DNA from: Caldilineales bacterium
Lineage (GTDB): Bacteria; Chloroflexota; Anaerolineae; J102
Assembly: GCA_013360575.1 (NCBI GenBank)
Contig: JABWBG010000004.1
Span: 1-38,966 of the forward strand
Reading direction: 5' to 3'
Length of the DNA stretch: 38,966 nucleotides
Shown here: piece by piece, positions 18,589 through 28,197 of the stretch
Position numbering within the stretch: the first letter of the stretch is position 1
Layout: each line of letters opens with the position of its first letter
Position numbers and translations under genes: made by a program
The notes under the pieces: model-generated
The model's database searches: none
Told to the model about the DNA's origin: nothing
Seen by the model: the letters and a program-made list of their open reading frames with translations, nothing else

Positions 18589-20586
18589 ATGCACCTCCAC
18601 CTCATCCCCCGCCCGGAATTCATCCGCATTCGGCGCCAGTTGTCCGATCCATATCAGCGCGCCCAAATCATCGCGGATATGTGCCGCGCCAATGCCCTGA
18701 CCGCGGTCAAACGCGCCGGCTCCGGCCACCTCGGCTCCAGTTTCAGCGCCCTAGACCTGGTCACCTGGCTGTATTACGAAGAGATGAACACGCTGCAAGT
18801 GGGCCACGCCGACCCCAACCGCGACATCTACTTCTCGTCCAAAGGCCACGATGTGCCCGGCCTCTACGCCCTGCTCTACTCGCTGGGTGTGCTGCCAGAG
18901 GAGAAACTGCTGAAACTGCGGCGCTTTGGCGGCCTGGATGGCCACCCCGACATCGCCGCCCCCGGCATCGAGGCCAACTCTGGCTCGCTGGGCATGGGCA
19001 TCTCCAAAGGGCGGGGCATGGCCTGGGCCAAACGACTGCGCGGGCACGGCGGCCGGGTTTTCGTCATGCTGGGGGATGGCGAGCTGCAAGAGGGCCAGAA
19101 CTACGAGGCGTTGCAATCCACCGTGCAGCAGGGCGTCAGCAACCTCACGCTCATTGTTGATCATAATAAAGTACAATCAGACAAACCTGTTCATGAGATC
19201 GTCGATCTGGGCGATTTGGCGCGAAAATTCTCCGTTTTCGGTTGGCATGTACAGCGTTGCGATGGGCACGATTTCCGCCAGATCGAAGCTGCTTTGGCCG
19301 AACTGGCCGCTGATGCAAAACGTCCCGGCATCCTGATTGCCGACACGATCAAAGGGCGAGGCGTTTCCTTCATGGAACATCCGCGGGCCTTGCAAGATGC
19401 CGGCGGCTACTATCGCTGGCACGCCGGCGCGCCTGCTGACGCTGACTTCCACACTGCCCACGCCGAGATCAGCGACCGTGTGAACGCGCGGTTGGCCGCC
19501 TGGGGACTGGACGCATTGGACTTGCAGCCCGTGGCGACGGAAGACGCGCCCGTGCCCTCCTCCCCGCGCAACGCCCTGGGCGAACCGGTCAGCAAGGGCG
19601 CGGACGCGGGCAAATCGCTGAAAGCCTCGGCGGAGTATGTGGTCGAGGCCTATGGCAAGGCTTTGATGGCGCTGGCGCCGCAGCGGCCCGATCTGGTCGT
19701 GCTCGACGCGGATTTGGCCGCGGATTGCCGCATTCGCGAGTTCGAATTGGCCTATCCTGACCGCTTCATCCAGAATGGCATCGCCGAACAGGACATGGTG
19801 AGCATGGCCGGCGGGCTGGCGCGCATGGGGCTGCTGCCCGTGGTCAACTCCTTTGCCAGTTTTCTGGCCGCGCGAGCGAACGAGCAGATCTACAACAACG
19901 CCAGCGAGCAGACCAAGATCATCTACGCCCTGCACTACGCCGGGCTGATCCCGGCCGGGCCGGGCAAATCGCATCAGAGCCTGCGCGATATCTCGCTGCT
20001 GGCGGCGCTGCCCAATATGATCTTGTTGCAGCCCTGCAATCCCGCCGAAACCAGGATGCTGGTGGACTATTGCGTGCAGGAAGCGACCGAGAATTGCGCC
20101 ATCCGCCTGGCGATTGGCCCCTCGCCGCGGGCGATTACTTTGCCGCCGGCCTACCGGCCCGCGCCTGGCCGGGGCTGCCCGCTCACCACGGGGGGCGATG
20201 CCCTCCTCTTTGCCTACGGCCCGATCATGGTGCACGAGGCGCTGCTGGCGGCGGAATTGTTGCAGGCGCGGGGCTTTGCCCTGCAAGTCGTCAACATGCC
20301 CTGGCTGAATCGGGTAGATCGGGCCTGGCTGGGGGAACTCGTCGCCGCTCACGACGCCCTATTCGTGCTCGAAGACCACGCCGACCGCGGCGGGCTGGCC
20401 GATACCCTGCTGACTGCCCTCATCGACGTGAAAGGGGGCGCGGCCTTCACCTTCAAACGCTTTGCCGTGACCGGCTATCCTGCCTGCGGCGCGCCCTGGG
20501 AGGCGCTGGGTTTCCATGCCCTGGACGGCGCTTCCCTGGCCGGACAGATCTTGCAGGCTGTGGATCAACCCGCGCCCGCGGCCTGA
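18589..20586 (+). CDS. Transketolase (full length, N- and C-terminal parts fused)
   Basis: RAGSGHLGSSFSALDLVTWLYY; FVMLGDGELQEGQNYEAL (TPP motif); NGIAEQDMVSMAGGLARMGLLPVVNSFASFLAARANEQIYN. Confidence 0.88.
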   Translation: MHLHLIPRPEFIRIRRQLSDPYQRAQIIADMCRANALTAVKRAGSGHLGSSFSALDLVTWLYYEEMNTLQVGHADPNRDIYFSSKGHDVPGLYALLYSLGVLPEEKLLKLRRFGGLDGHPDIAAPGIEANSGSLGMGISKGRGMAWAKRLRGHGGRVFVMLGDGELQEGQNYEALQSTVQQGVSNLTLIVDHNKVQSDKPVHEIVDLGDLARKFSVFGWHVQRCDGHDFRQIEAALAELAADAKRPGILIADTIKGRGVSFMEHPRALQDAGGYYRWHAGAPADADFHTAHAEISDRVNARLAAWGLDALDLQPVATEDAPVPSSPRNALGEPVSKGADAGKSLKASAEYVVEAYGKALMALAPQRPDLVVLDADLAADCRIREFELAYPDRFIQNGIAEQDMVSMAGGLARMGLLPVVNSFASFLAARANEQIYNNASEQTKIIYALHYAGLIPAGPGKSHQSLRDISLLAALPNMILLQPCNPAETRMLVDYCVQEATENCAIRLAIGPSPRAITLPPAYRPAPGRGCPLTTGGDALLFAYGPIMVHEALLAAELLQARGFALQVVNMPWLNRVDRAWLGELVAAHDALFVLEDHADRGGLADTLLTALIDVKGGAAFTFKRFAVTGYPACGAPWEALGFHALDGASLAGQILQAVDQPAPAA

Positions 20587-20610
20587 TCCTGGCGCCAACC
20601 CGGCGGCAAC

Positions 20611-21654
20611 ATGAGCGAGAACCACCGATTCGTCGTTGCCACGCATTCTTTTCTGCTAGCGATCGAAACAGACGCGCAGTGGCGTTTGCAGAATCTGCAC
20701 GTGCTGGCGCGTGGGCATCACTATGGCATTGCCTTGCCCGCGGCCAACGGGGATCGTTTCATCGCCAAAGGCCGCGGGGAATTGCTGACCCTCTATCAAC
20801 CAGATGGGGCGCGTGGCGGGGGCTATCTGGCTGCCGGCGAGCGCCTGTTGGGCGAGGAATTTGGCGAGATCCACCAGATCGCGCAGCATGAGGGCCTGCT
20901 TTTCTTCGCCAACACCGGCCGCAACAGCCTGGTGTGGGCCGATGCAGATGGCGCCGTGCTGGGCCGCTACCATTTCGGCGGCAAAGAGGAAGACATCGAT
21001 CACATCAACTCCGTCTTCCCCCTCGGATCGGGGCGGGTGGCGTGTCTGTTGCATGGCCGCGGCCGCCGGCCTTCGCAGATTGCCATCCTGCAACTGCACG
21101 GGCGCACGCAGATCGAACTGCTGCATCGCGGCTTCCTGCGGCATATGGGCTGTCACAATCTCTTCGTCGACCGCCAACGCCTGGTCTACAACGCCTCGGA
21201 AGTGGGTAAGGTCGTGACGGTGGATGTCCGCAGCGGGCGGATCGAGCGAGAATTACGCTTCCCCGGCCACACCAAAGGCCTGTCCATGCTCGATCGGGCC
21301 TTCATCGTCGGCTATTCGGATCGGGTGGAGCGGGCGCTGCGCACGCACAGCCGGGGGCATCTGGCCGTCATCGACCGCCGCACCCTGGAGACGAAAGCGC
21401 GGATCGTTCTCAACCACCCGGCGCTGCCTCAGCCTGCCGGCAATGTCAACGAGATCCGCTGTCTCAGCCACGCCGAGTATGGCCAGCACACGACCGACGC
21501 CGAGGCGCTGACCGCAGCCTTGCGCCGGCTCACCAGTTACTCGGCGGCGGGCCGGCTGCAGCTGCTGACCAGGGCGCAGGCAACGCGATCGGTCGCCATC
21601 GCCAAGTCTTTCTGGCGAAAGCGGGTGTGGGGCAAGGATGGGAGAGAGTCATGA
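20611..21654 (+). CDS. Protein of unknown function, beta-propeller-like repeats (paralog of 12334-13299)
   Basis: Motifs HHYGIALP, EIHQIAQ, DHINSVFP, RPSQIAILQ, GCHNLFVD, GHTKGLSM, GNVNEIRCLS. Confidence 0.75.
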   Translation: MSENHRFVVATHSFLLAIETDAQWRLQNLHVLARGHHYGIALPAANGDRFIAKGRGELLTLYQPDGARGGGYLAAGERLLGEEFGEIHQIAQHEGLLFFANTGRNSLVWADADGAVLGRYHFGGKEEDIDHINSVFPLGSGRVACLLHGRGRRPSQIAILQLHGRTQIELLHRGFLRHMGCHNLFVDRQRLVYNASEVGKVVTVDVRSGRIERELRFPGHTKGLSMLDRAFIVGYSDRVERALRTHSRGHLAVIDRRTLETKARIVLNHPALPQPAGNVNEIRCLSHAEYGQHTTDAEALTAALRRLTSYSAAGRLQLLTRAQATRSVAIAKSFWRKRVWGKDGRES

Positions 21655-22523
21655 CTGGAAGAACGCCGCAGCAGGACGCGCGGCCCGCGCTGATTTTCCT
21701 ACACATCCCCAAGGCCGCCGGCACCACCCTTTATACGATTTTGCGACGGGAGTATAGCCGGCAGCACACCCGCATGATCGACGGCGGCCGCGTGGCCGCG
21801 GCGGTGGCGGAATTCAAGGCCCTGCCCCTGGCAGAACGGGCGCAGGTGCGGTTGCTGATGGGACACATGCCCTTTGGCCTGCACGCTTTTTTGCCCCATC
21901 CTGCCCGCTACATCACACTGCTGCGCGACCCGGTGGAGCGGATCCTCTCGCATTATCACTTCATTCTGCGCACGCCGCATCACTATCTGCACCAGGCTGT
22001 GGCAGGCGCTGGCATGTCTTTGCACGATTATGTCACCTCTGGCCTGACCACCGAGGTGGACAATGGCCAGACAAGACTCCTGGCCGGGGTGGACGCGGCA
22101 TCCGATGCGCCCCTGCCCGACATGTTGCAGCAGGCGGAAATGAATCTGAACGCCCATTTCGCCCTGGCCGGCCTCTCCGAGCAGTTCGATGAATCGTTGT
22201 GTTTGATGCGCCGCCGTTTGGGCTGGAAGCATTGGCCCCTTTATTTCAAGCGCAACGTCACCAAGGATCGACCGGCCGGCGAGCAGGTGACAGAGGCGAC
22301 GCTCAGCGTCATTCGCCAGCGCAATGTCTATGATAGTGCGCTTTATGCCCGCGTTCAGCGAAATTTTCAGCAGATACTCGCTGAAAATGCGGAAATTATG
22401 GAAAATGACATGAGGCGATTTTCGCTTATGAACCGGCTTTATTATTATCAGACGTTGCCTTTGCAGGCGGCGATCCGGGCAAAGAAGCAGTTGGGATGGC
22501 GCTCCTCCCGCGCCGCGCGCTAA
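21651..22523 (+). CDS. PAPS-dependent sulfotransferase (Sulfotransfer_2-like)
   Basis: ATGA overlap with 20611 gene; LIFLHIPKAAGTTLYTIL; ITLLRDPVERILSHYHFI. Confidence 0.87.
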   Translation: MTGRTPQQDARPALIFLHIPKAAGTTLYTILRREYSRQHTRMIDGGRVAAAVAEFKALPLAERAQVRLLMGHMPFGLHAFLPHPARYITLLRDPVERILSHYHFILRTPHHYLHQAVAGAGMSLHDYVTSGLTTEVDNGQTRLLAGVDAASDAPLPDMLQQAEMNLNAHFALAGLSEQFDESLCLMRRRLGWKHWPLYFKRNVTKDRPAGEQVTEATLSVIRQRNVYDSALYARVQRNFQQILAENAEIMENDMRRFSLMNRLYYYQTLPLQAAIRAKKQLGWRSSRAAR

Positions 22524-22530
22524 GGTTTCG

Positions 22531-23307
22531 ATGTCGCATCCTCTGATCATCTTCATGCACATCCCCAAGACGGCGGGGAGAACTTTGCGGGCGATCATTC
22601 GCCGCCAATACCGTCCGGAAGAGGTCTGCACCACCAACCGGCAGGATCCGGATCCCTATCAGGCTTTCACTCGCCTGACCGCGGCGGAACAAGCCCGATT
22701 GCGGGTGGTACAGGGGCATTTCGCCTACGGCCTGCACGAGCATACGGATCGGCCTGTGCTGTATGTGACCATGCTGCGCCAGCCGGCAGCGCGGGCCATT
22801 TCCTACTATCGTTTCATTCGCGACAATCCCCATCACACCCATCATGCCGCGGCCAATGCTTTGGGATTGGCCGGCTTTGTGCGCGAACGCGTGTCGAAGG
22901 GGATCGATAATGGCCAACTGCGCTATCTGGCCGCGGCGGAGGACGCGCCTTTTGGCGAATGCACGGAGGAGATGCTGGCGTTGGCCTTGCAGCGGCTGGA
23001 GGAGCGGTTCATCGCCGTGGGCCTGGTGGAAGCGTTCGATGACTCGATTTTGCTGATGCGGCAGGCGCTGGGTTGGCGGTTGCCGGTCTACAAGCCTGTG
23101 AACGTGAGCAAACATCAGGTGCGCCGCGAAGAACTTTCTGAGGAGGTGCTGGAGGCCTTGGCCGCCTACAACCAGTTGGATCAGCGATTGTACGATTACG
23201 CGTGCCGGCGTCTGGCCGCGGCCAAACAAGCCGCAGGCTGGCGGTTCGCCTGGGATCGCCGGCGATTGGCATGGATGAATCAGGTGTTGGCATGGCGCAC
23301 ATCCTAA
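22531..23307 (+). CDS. PAPS-dependent sulfotransferase (Sulfotransfer_2-like)
   Basis: IIFMHIPKTAGRTLRAIIRRQY; VTMLRQPAARAISYYRFI. Confidence 0.83.
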   Translation: MSHPLIIFMHIPKTAGRTLRAIIRRQYRPEEVCTTNRQDPDPYQAFTRLTAAEQARLRVVQGHFAYGLHEHTDRPVLYVTMLRQPAARAISYYRFIRDNPHHTHHAAANALGLAGFVRERVSKGIDNGQLRYLAAAEDAPFGECTEEMLALALQRLEERFIAVGLVEAFDDSILLMRQALGWRLPVYKPVNVSKHQVRREELSEEVLEALAAYNQLDQRLYDYACRRLAAAKQAAGWRFAWDRRRLAWMNQVLAWRTS

Positions 23308-23326
23308 ACCGTATGGAGGCGACGCG

Positions 23327-25342
23327 TTGTTAATCCCACCTGTTTTGGCTTTGCTGGTGGGCCTGATCGTGGTCTGGGCCATTGGCCTGGGGCCGGCCAC
23401 ACTCTTCTTCCCGCGCGGACAAGCGCGGCCTGCCCTGGCCGTAGCGGTTGCGCCGGCGTTCGGCCTGGCCCTGTTAGACATCATCGGCTTTTCACTTGTC
23501 CTGTTTTGGGGGCCGGCGCGGGTGTGGGCGTGGCCGGTCGCGGCGGTGTTGATAATCGCCAGCCTGGCTTTGGCATGGCGTCAGGGCTTTCTGCGGCAGC
23601 TTATCGGCTGGCGGTGGCCGCTGAAGTGGCTGGCATGGTATGCCCTGATCGTCGGCGTCCTCGTCAGTCCGTTGCTTGTGAAAGGTATCCAATATACGGC
23701 GTTTCGTTCTAACGCCAGCGATGCTTTCTTTTACATGTCATTGGCAGAGACCGCGCGCACGGTCGATTGGGAAGTGGTGGAACAGGGCCTGGAACTCAGC
23801 AAAGCCAATCTCGCGAATGTGGCGCGCCTGGCCGAGGCTTCACCAACCTCCCTTCTGGCCGCTCGCGTACTCGCCCGCCCCGCATCGATCAATCATCTGA
23901 CAGTGCTGGCCTGGCTGGCCGAATTGGGCGGCACACCCATCTATCAGTTCTATTACGCTTTTCATCTGCTATTGTTGGCTGCCGCCGTGCCTGTTGTGAT
24001 GGCTATTGCACGCCTGTTGCGGGTGCGGCGACCATGGCTGGCCCTGGCAGGGGCGACAGTCGCTTTGGGGTTTTGGGCTAGACAGGTGCTCGAGATGGAT
24101 GCCAGTTACGAACTAAGCACGGTTCCTGTCCTGGCCCTGGCCGTTTTCGCCTGGATGATGCTGGAGCGAGCGGAACTTGGTCGTCGTGCTGGCCCCCTCA
24201 TCCTGTTGGCGATTTCATTAGCCGCTCTGACCACGATCTATTTTCCGGTGATGGTGGTGTTTGTGGGTGGCTTGCTGGTACTCGGCGGTTTTCATCTGTT
24301 CCAGCGACGCTACAAGGCCTACTTCATCACCTATTTCGCCACGGCTGCGACTTCGATCCTGATTGTATTCATCGTCGGACAGTTGGCATATCACTACCGT
24401 AGTCTGGCGGCGGGGCCGGATGTGCTGGAAGCGCAGCGCAAAATCAATCCCGCCACAATTCAGGTGATTCTGACCGATGGCCTTGGCGCTTTGCTCTCTC
24501 TGCCTGCGCGGACGCTGTTTGCCCCTGCTGCTCCCAGGCTCTTCTTGCTGATGACCCTGCTGTTGCAGGCGGTCGGATTGGCGCTCGTGGCACTGGCGGT
24601 CTATTGGCTGTGGCAGGGTAGAGGTGGGCAGTTGAATTCAGACCGCCGGGTGTTGCTCTCGATTGCGACAGGCGGCGCCGTCGTTTTCGCTCTGTTTATG
24701 ATTGACGGAAATGCCAAAGCGGCGGGGAAGGCCTTCACCTATACATATCCGTACTTCCTGTTGGTCTTCCTTGTCGCTGCCTACGACGTCGGTTCCCGGT
24801 TGGTGCAGTCACCACGGAAGACCATGCTGATGCAGTTTGTGAGCCTATGGCTGGTCGCGGCAGTACTGATTGGCGCCCTTTTGCCATACAATTCCTTTGC
24901 TGGCGGCGTGTTCCGGCGGGGTCGGACGGCCAAAACTGCACATGACTTCGATCTATCGCCAATCCTGAGGGCGCTCGATGACCAGCCCGGCATCCTGATG
25001 ATCCATGTCCCACGGGATCAAGACTGGGTCTTCCCCTATTACGTGATGCAGGTTTTGCGCGGCCATCCCGCCCAATACCAATCGGGCCTGATCATCGACA
25101 ACAGCGTCGAGTACCAAAATCTGTGGACGCATCGCCTGGAGGTTGCCCCCGACTATCTGCTCACGGCAGCGGCGCACGATTATATGGCCGGCAGCGGGCG
25201 CGGCGAGTTGCTGCAAGAAACGCAGGACTTGCGTCTGTACCGGGTAACCCATCCAGACCCGGCCTTTTTCCTCGCCCAGACCGCTGCCCTGGAACAAGCC
25301 GATCTGCGCGAGCGCAAGCCCTTCCCCAATTGGCAACCCTAG
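23327..25342 (+). CDS. Large polytopic membrane protein, GT-C-like glycosyltransferase
   Basis: TTG start; many TM segments; SNASDAFFYMSLAETAR early acidic loop and C-terminal soluble tail. Confidence 0.6.
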   Translation: MLIPPVLALLVGLIVVWAIGLGPATLFFPRGQARPALAVAVAPAFGLALLDIIGFSLVLFWGPARVWAWPVAAVLIIASLALAWRQGFLRQLIGWRWPLKWLAWYALIVGVLVSPLLVKGIQYTAFRSNASDAFFYMSLAETARTVDWEVVEQGLELSKANLANVARLAEASPTSLLAARVLARPASINHLTVLAWLAELGGTPIYQFYYAFHLLLLAAAVPVVMAIARLLRVRRPWLALAGATVALGFWARQVLEMDASYELSTVPVLALAVFAWMMLERAELGRRAGPLILLAISLAALTTIYFPVMVVFVGGLLVLGGFHLFQRRYKAYFITYFATAATSILIVFIVGQLAYHYRSLAAGPDVLEAQRKINPATIQVILTDGLGALLSLPARTLFAPAAPRLFLLMTLLLQAVGLALVALAVYWLWQGRGGQLNSDRRVLLSIATGGAVVFALFMIDGNAKAAGKAFTYTYPYFLLVFLVAAYDVGSRLVQSPRKTMLMQFVSLWLVAAVLIGALLPYNSFAGGVFRRGRTAKTAHDFDLSPILRALDDQPGILMIHVPRDQDWVFPYYVMQVLRGHPAQYQSGLIIDNSVEYQNLWTHRLEVAPDYLLTAAAHDYMAGSGRGELLQETQDLRLYRVTHPDPAFFLAQTAALEQADLRERKPFPNWQP

Positions 25343-25344
25343 CG

Positions 25345-26292
25345 ATGAACTCGCTCTCGATCGTCGTCCCCGTCTACAATAGCGAAGGATCACTACCGCT
25401 GTTGATCGAGCGCCTCGAACCGGCGCTGACCGGGTTGGAGCGAGACTACGAGATCATCCTGGTCAACGACGGCAGTCGCGACCGGTCGTGGGAAGTGATC
25501 GAGGCGCTGGTGGAAACGCACCCGCACGTGCGCGGCATCAACCTGATGCGGAATTACGGGCAGCACAACGCCCTGCTCTGCGGCATCCGGGCGGCGCACC
25601 ACGACATCATCATCACCCTCGACGACGATCTGCAAAACCCGCCGGAAGAGATCCCCAAGCTGTTGGCCAAGCTGGACGAGGGTTTCGATGTGGTGTATGG
25701 CACGCCGCAGAAACAACAGCACGGCCTCTGGCGGGATATGGCTTCGACCATCACAAAACTGGCGCTGCAAGGCGCCATGGGCGCCGAGACCGCGCGCAAA
25801 GTCAGCGCTTTCCGCGCCTTCCGCACCCAGGTGCGCGAGGCATTCGCAAGCTATCGCAGCGCCTTTGTCTCGATTGATGTCCTGCTCACCTGGGGCACCA
25901 CCCGTTTTGCGGCCGTTACTGTGCAGCACGATCCGCGGCGGATGGGTGTGTCCAATTACACGTTTCGCAAGCTGGTCACCCTGGCCTTGAACATGATGAC
26001 CGGTTTCAGCACCTGGCCGCTGCAATTGGCCAGCCTGATCGGCTTCGGTTTCACCCTCTTCGGCATTGGCGTCCTGGTTTGGGTGCTCGGTCGCTATTTG
26101 ATCCTCGGTTACAGCGTGCCCGGCTTCCCCTTCCTGGCTTCGGTCATCACCATCTTTGCCGGCGCTCAACTCTTTGCCCTCGGCATCATGGGCGAGTATC
26201 TGGCCCGCATGTACTCGCGCACGATGGATAAGCCCTCCTATGCGATCCGAGAACACGCCCACCCCGCGATGGCGGAGAACAACCGGCCATGA
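25345..26292 (+). CDS. Polyprenyl-phosphate glycosyltransferase, GT2 with two C-terminal TM helices (ArnC/DPM1-like)
   Basis: LSIVVPVYNSEGSLPLLIERL; ILVNDGSRDRSWEVI; LDDDLQNPPEEIPKL; terminal GIMGEYLARMYSRTMDKPSYAIRE. Confidence 0.9.
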   Translation: MNSLSIVVPVYNSEGSLPLLIERLEPALTGLERDYEIILVNDGSRDRSWEVIEALVETHPHVRGINLMRNYGQHNALLCGIRAAHHDIIITLDDDLQNPPEEIPKLLAKLDEGFDVVYGTPQKQQHGLWRDMASTITKLALQGAMGAETARKVSAFRAFRTQVREAFASYRSAFVSIDVLLTWGTTRFAAVTVQHDPRRMGVSNYTFRKLVTLALNMMTGFSTWPLQLASLIGFGFTLFGIGVLVWVLGRYLILGYSVPGFPFLASVITIFAGAQLFALGIMGEYLARMYSRTMDKPSYAIREHAHPAMAENNRP

Positions 26293-27020
26293 CCTCCCCC
26301 TGCACCTTTCTGGCCTGGGACAGCGACTTTTTCGGTTTGCGCATCGCCCGCGTGCAAGGTCATTATCTGACACCAGAACGGCAAAATGACATCGCTAACT
26401 GGTGCGCAGCGCAGGATATCGCTTGTTTGTACTTCCTTGCTGCCTGTGATGACGATGTTACCGTTTGCACAGCAGAGCAGGCAGGTTATCATTTGGTTGA
26501 TATCCGCGTAACTTTGAATTGCGCCAGTGAAAAAGCTATTTTGCTTTCTAAAATGAGTGACGATATCGTTGTCCGTACGAGTACAGAAACTGATTTAACG
26601 CAATTGCAGGAAATGGGCAGAGATCAATTTACAGATTCGCGTTTTTATCAGGATCAGCATTTCCCGCGCGAACGTTGTCAGGCGCTCTACGACACCTGGA
26701 TCGCCAAAAGCCTGCGCCGCGACAGCCCCGACCAGGTGCTGGTGGCCGAATGCACCGGACGGGCTGTGGGATATCTTGCCATTACCTCTCATGCCAGTCA
26801 GGGCATTGGACAGATTTCGTTGATGGCCGTGGCCCCGGCTGCGCACGGGCGCGGCATCGGCGCGGCGCTGCTTGATCAAGGTATTCGCATCTTTCGCAGG
26901 CAAAACGTGCATGAATTGCGAGTCGTCACACAAGGACGAAATATCGCATCACAGCAACTCTATCAGAAATTTGGTTTGCGTACTGCGCAGGTTCAGCTTT
27001 GGTATCACAAATGGTTCTGA
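26289..27020 (+). CDS. GNAT-family N-acetyltransferase, WecD-like
   Basis: FLAWDSDFFGLRIARV N-terminal motif; ISLMAVAPAAHGRGIGAALLDQGI acetyl-CoA motif; next to WecE-like gene. Confidence 0.8.
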   Translation: MTSPCTFLAWDSDFFGLRIARVQGHYLTPERQNDIANWCAAQDIACLYFLAACDDDVTVCTAEQAGYHLVDIRVTLNCASEKAILLSKMSDDIVVRTSTETDLTQLQEMGRDQFTDSRFYQDQHFPRERCQALYDTWIAKSLRRDSPDQVLVAECTGRAVGYLAITSHASQGIGQISLMAVAPAAHGRGIGAALLDQGIRIFRRQNVHELRVVTQGRNIASQQLYQKFGLRTAQVQLWYHKWF

Positions 27021-27042
27021 TTTTGTAGATTGCTATCATTAT

Positions 27043-28185
27043 ATGACTGATTACGCCATTCCTTTCAACTGCCCCAGTTTCGCCGGCAATGAGGCGTCAT
27101 ACATGGCCGCGGCGGTGGCCAATGGCCATCTCTCCGGCGATGGCTCCTTCACCAAGGCCTGCCATTCCCTGATCGAGACCGCGTTAGGCGTGCCCAAGGC
27201 CTTGCTCACCACATCTTGCACCCACGCCCTGGAGATGACCGCCCTGCTACTCGACTTGCAGCCGGGCGATGAGGTGATCGTCCCCTCCTTCACCTTCGTG
27301 TCTTCAATCAACGCTTATGTGCTGCGCGGGGCCCGGCCTGTCTTTGCCGACATCCGGCCCGACACGCTCAACCTGGATGAGACCCGGCTGGAAGCGCTGA
27401 TCACGCCCCGCACCAGGGCTATTGTCGTGGTGCATTACGCCGGCGTGGGCTGCGCCATGGACGCCATCATGACCATCGCCAATCGCCACGGCATCCCCGT
27501 GATCGAAGACAACGCTCACGGCCTGTTCGGCAAATACAAAGACCGCTATCTGGGCACATTTGGGGCGCTGGCCACACAAAGCTTTCACGAGACCAAGAAT
27601 TTTACCTGCGGCGAAGGCGGCGCCCTTTTGATCAACGATCCCCGCTACATTGAGCGGGCCGAGATCATCCGCGAAAAGGGCACCAATCGCAGCCGTTTCT
27701 TCCGCGGCCAGGTCGATAAATACACCTGGGTGGACATCGGCTCCAGCTATCTGCCTTCGGATCTGCTGGCGGCGTTTCTGCTGGCGCAACTGGAACAACG
27801 CCAGGCCATCCAGGCGCGTCGCCGCCAGATTTGGGAATGCTACGATGAATGTCTGGAGGGCTGGTGTCAGGGGCAGGGTATCCGGCGACCCATCATCCCT
27901 GCCGACTGCGAACAGGCCTATCACATGTACTATCTGCTCCTGCCTTCCCTCGATGCCCGCCAGCGCCTGATCGATCATCTCAAAGCGCAGGGCATCCTCA
28001 GCGTCTTTCACTATCTGCCGCTGCATCTCTCCGATATGGGTCGGCGCTTTGGCGGCCAGCCCGGCGATTGCCCGGTGACGGAAGATGTCAGCGACCGCCT
28101 GCTGCGGTTGCCCTTCTACACTGCCCTCACTGCCGCCGAACAGATGCGGGTGATCGAAGCCGTGACCACGTTCACGGCGGTTTAA
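27043..28185 (+). CDS. wecE: dTDP-4-amino-4,6-dideoxygalactose transaminase (WecE/RffA-like, DegT/DnrJ family)
   Basis: ATG 27043; SFHETKNFTCGEGGALLINDPRYIERAEIIREKGTNRSRFFRGQVDKYTWVDIGSSYLPSDLLAAFL is nearly diagnostic for RffA. Confidence 0.93.
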   Translation: MTDYAIPFNCPSFAGNEASYMAAAVANGHLSGDGSFTKACHSLIETALGVPKALLTTSCTHALEMTALLLDLQPGDEVIVPSFTFVSSINAYVLRGARPVFADIRPDTLNLDETRLEALITPRTRAIVVVHYAGVGCAMDAIMTIANRHGIPVIEDNAHGLFGKYKDRYLGTFGALATQSFHETKNFTCGEGGALLINDPRYIERAEIIREKGTNRSRFFRGQVDKYTWVDIGSSYLPSDLLAAFLLAQLEQRQAIQARRRQIWECYDECLEGWCQGQGIRRPIIPADCEQAYHMYYLLLPSLDARQRLIDHLKAQGILSVFHYLPLHLSDMGRRFGGQPGDCPVTEDVSDRLLRLPFYTALTAAEQMRVIEAVTTFTAV

Positions 28186-28197
28186 CCGGCTTTTCTC

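Noticed and set aside
26872-27042. N-terminal extension of the WecE-like ORF
   Set aside because: Overlaps GNAT coding sequence; RffA-like similarity starts at Met 27043.
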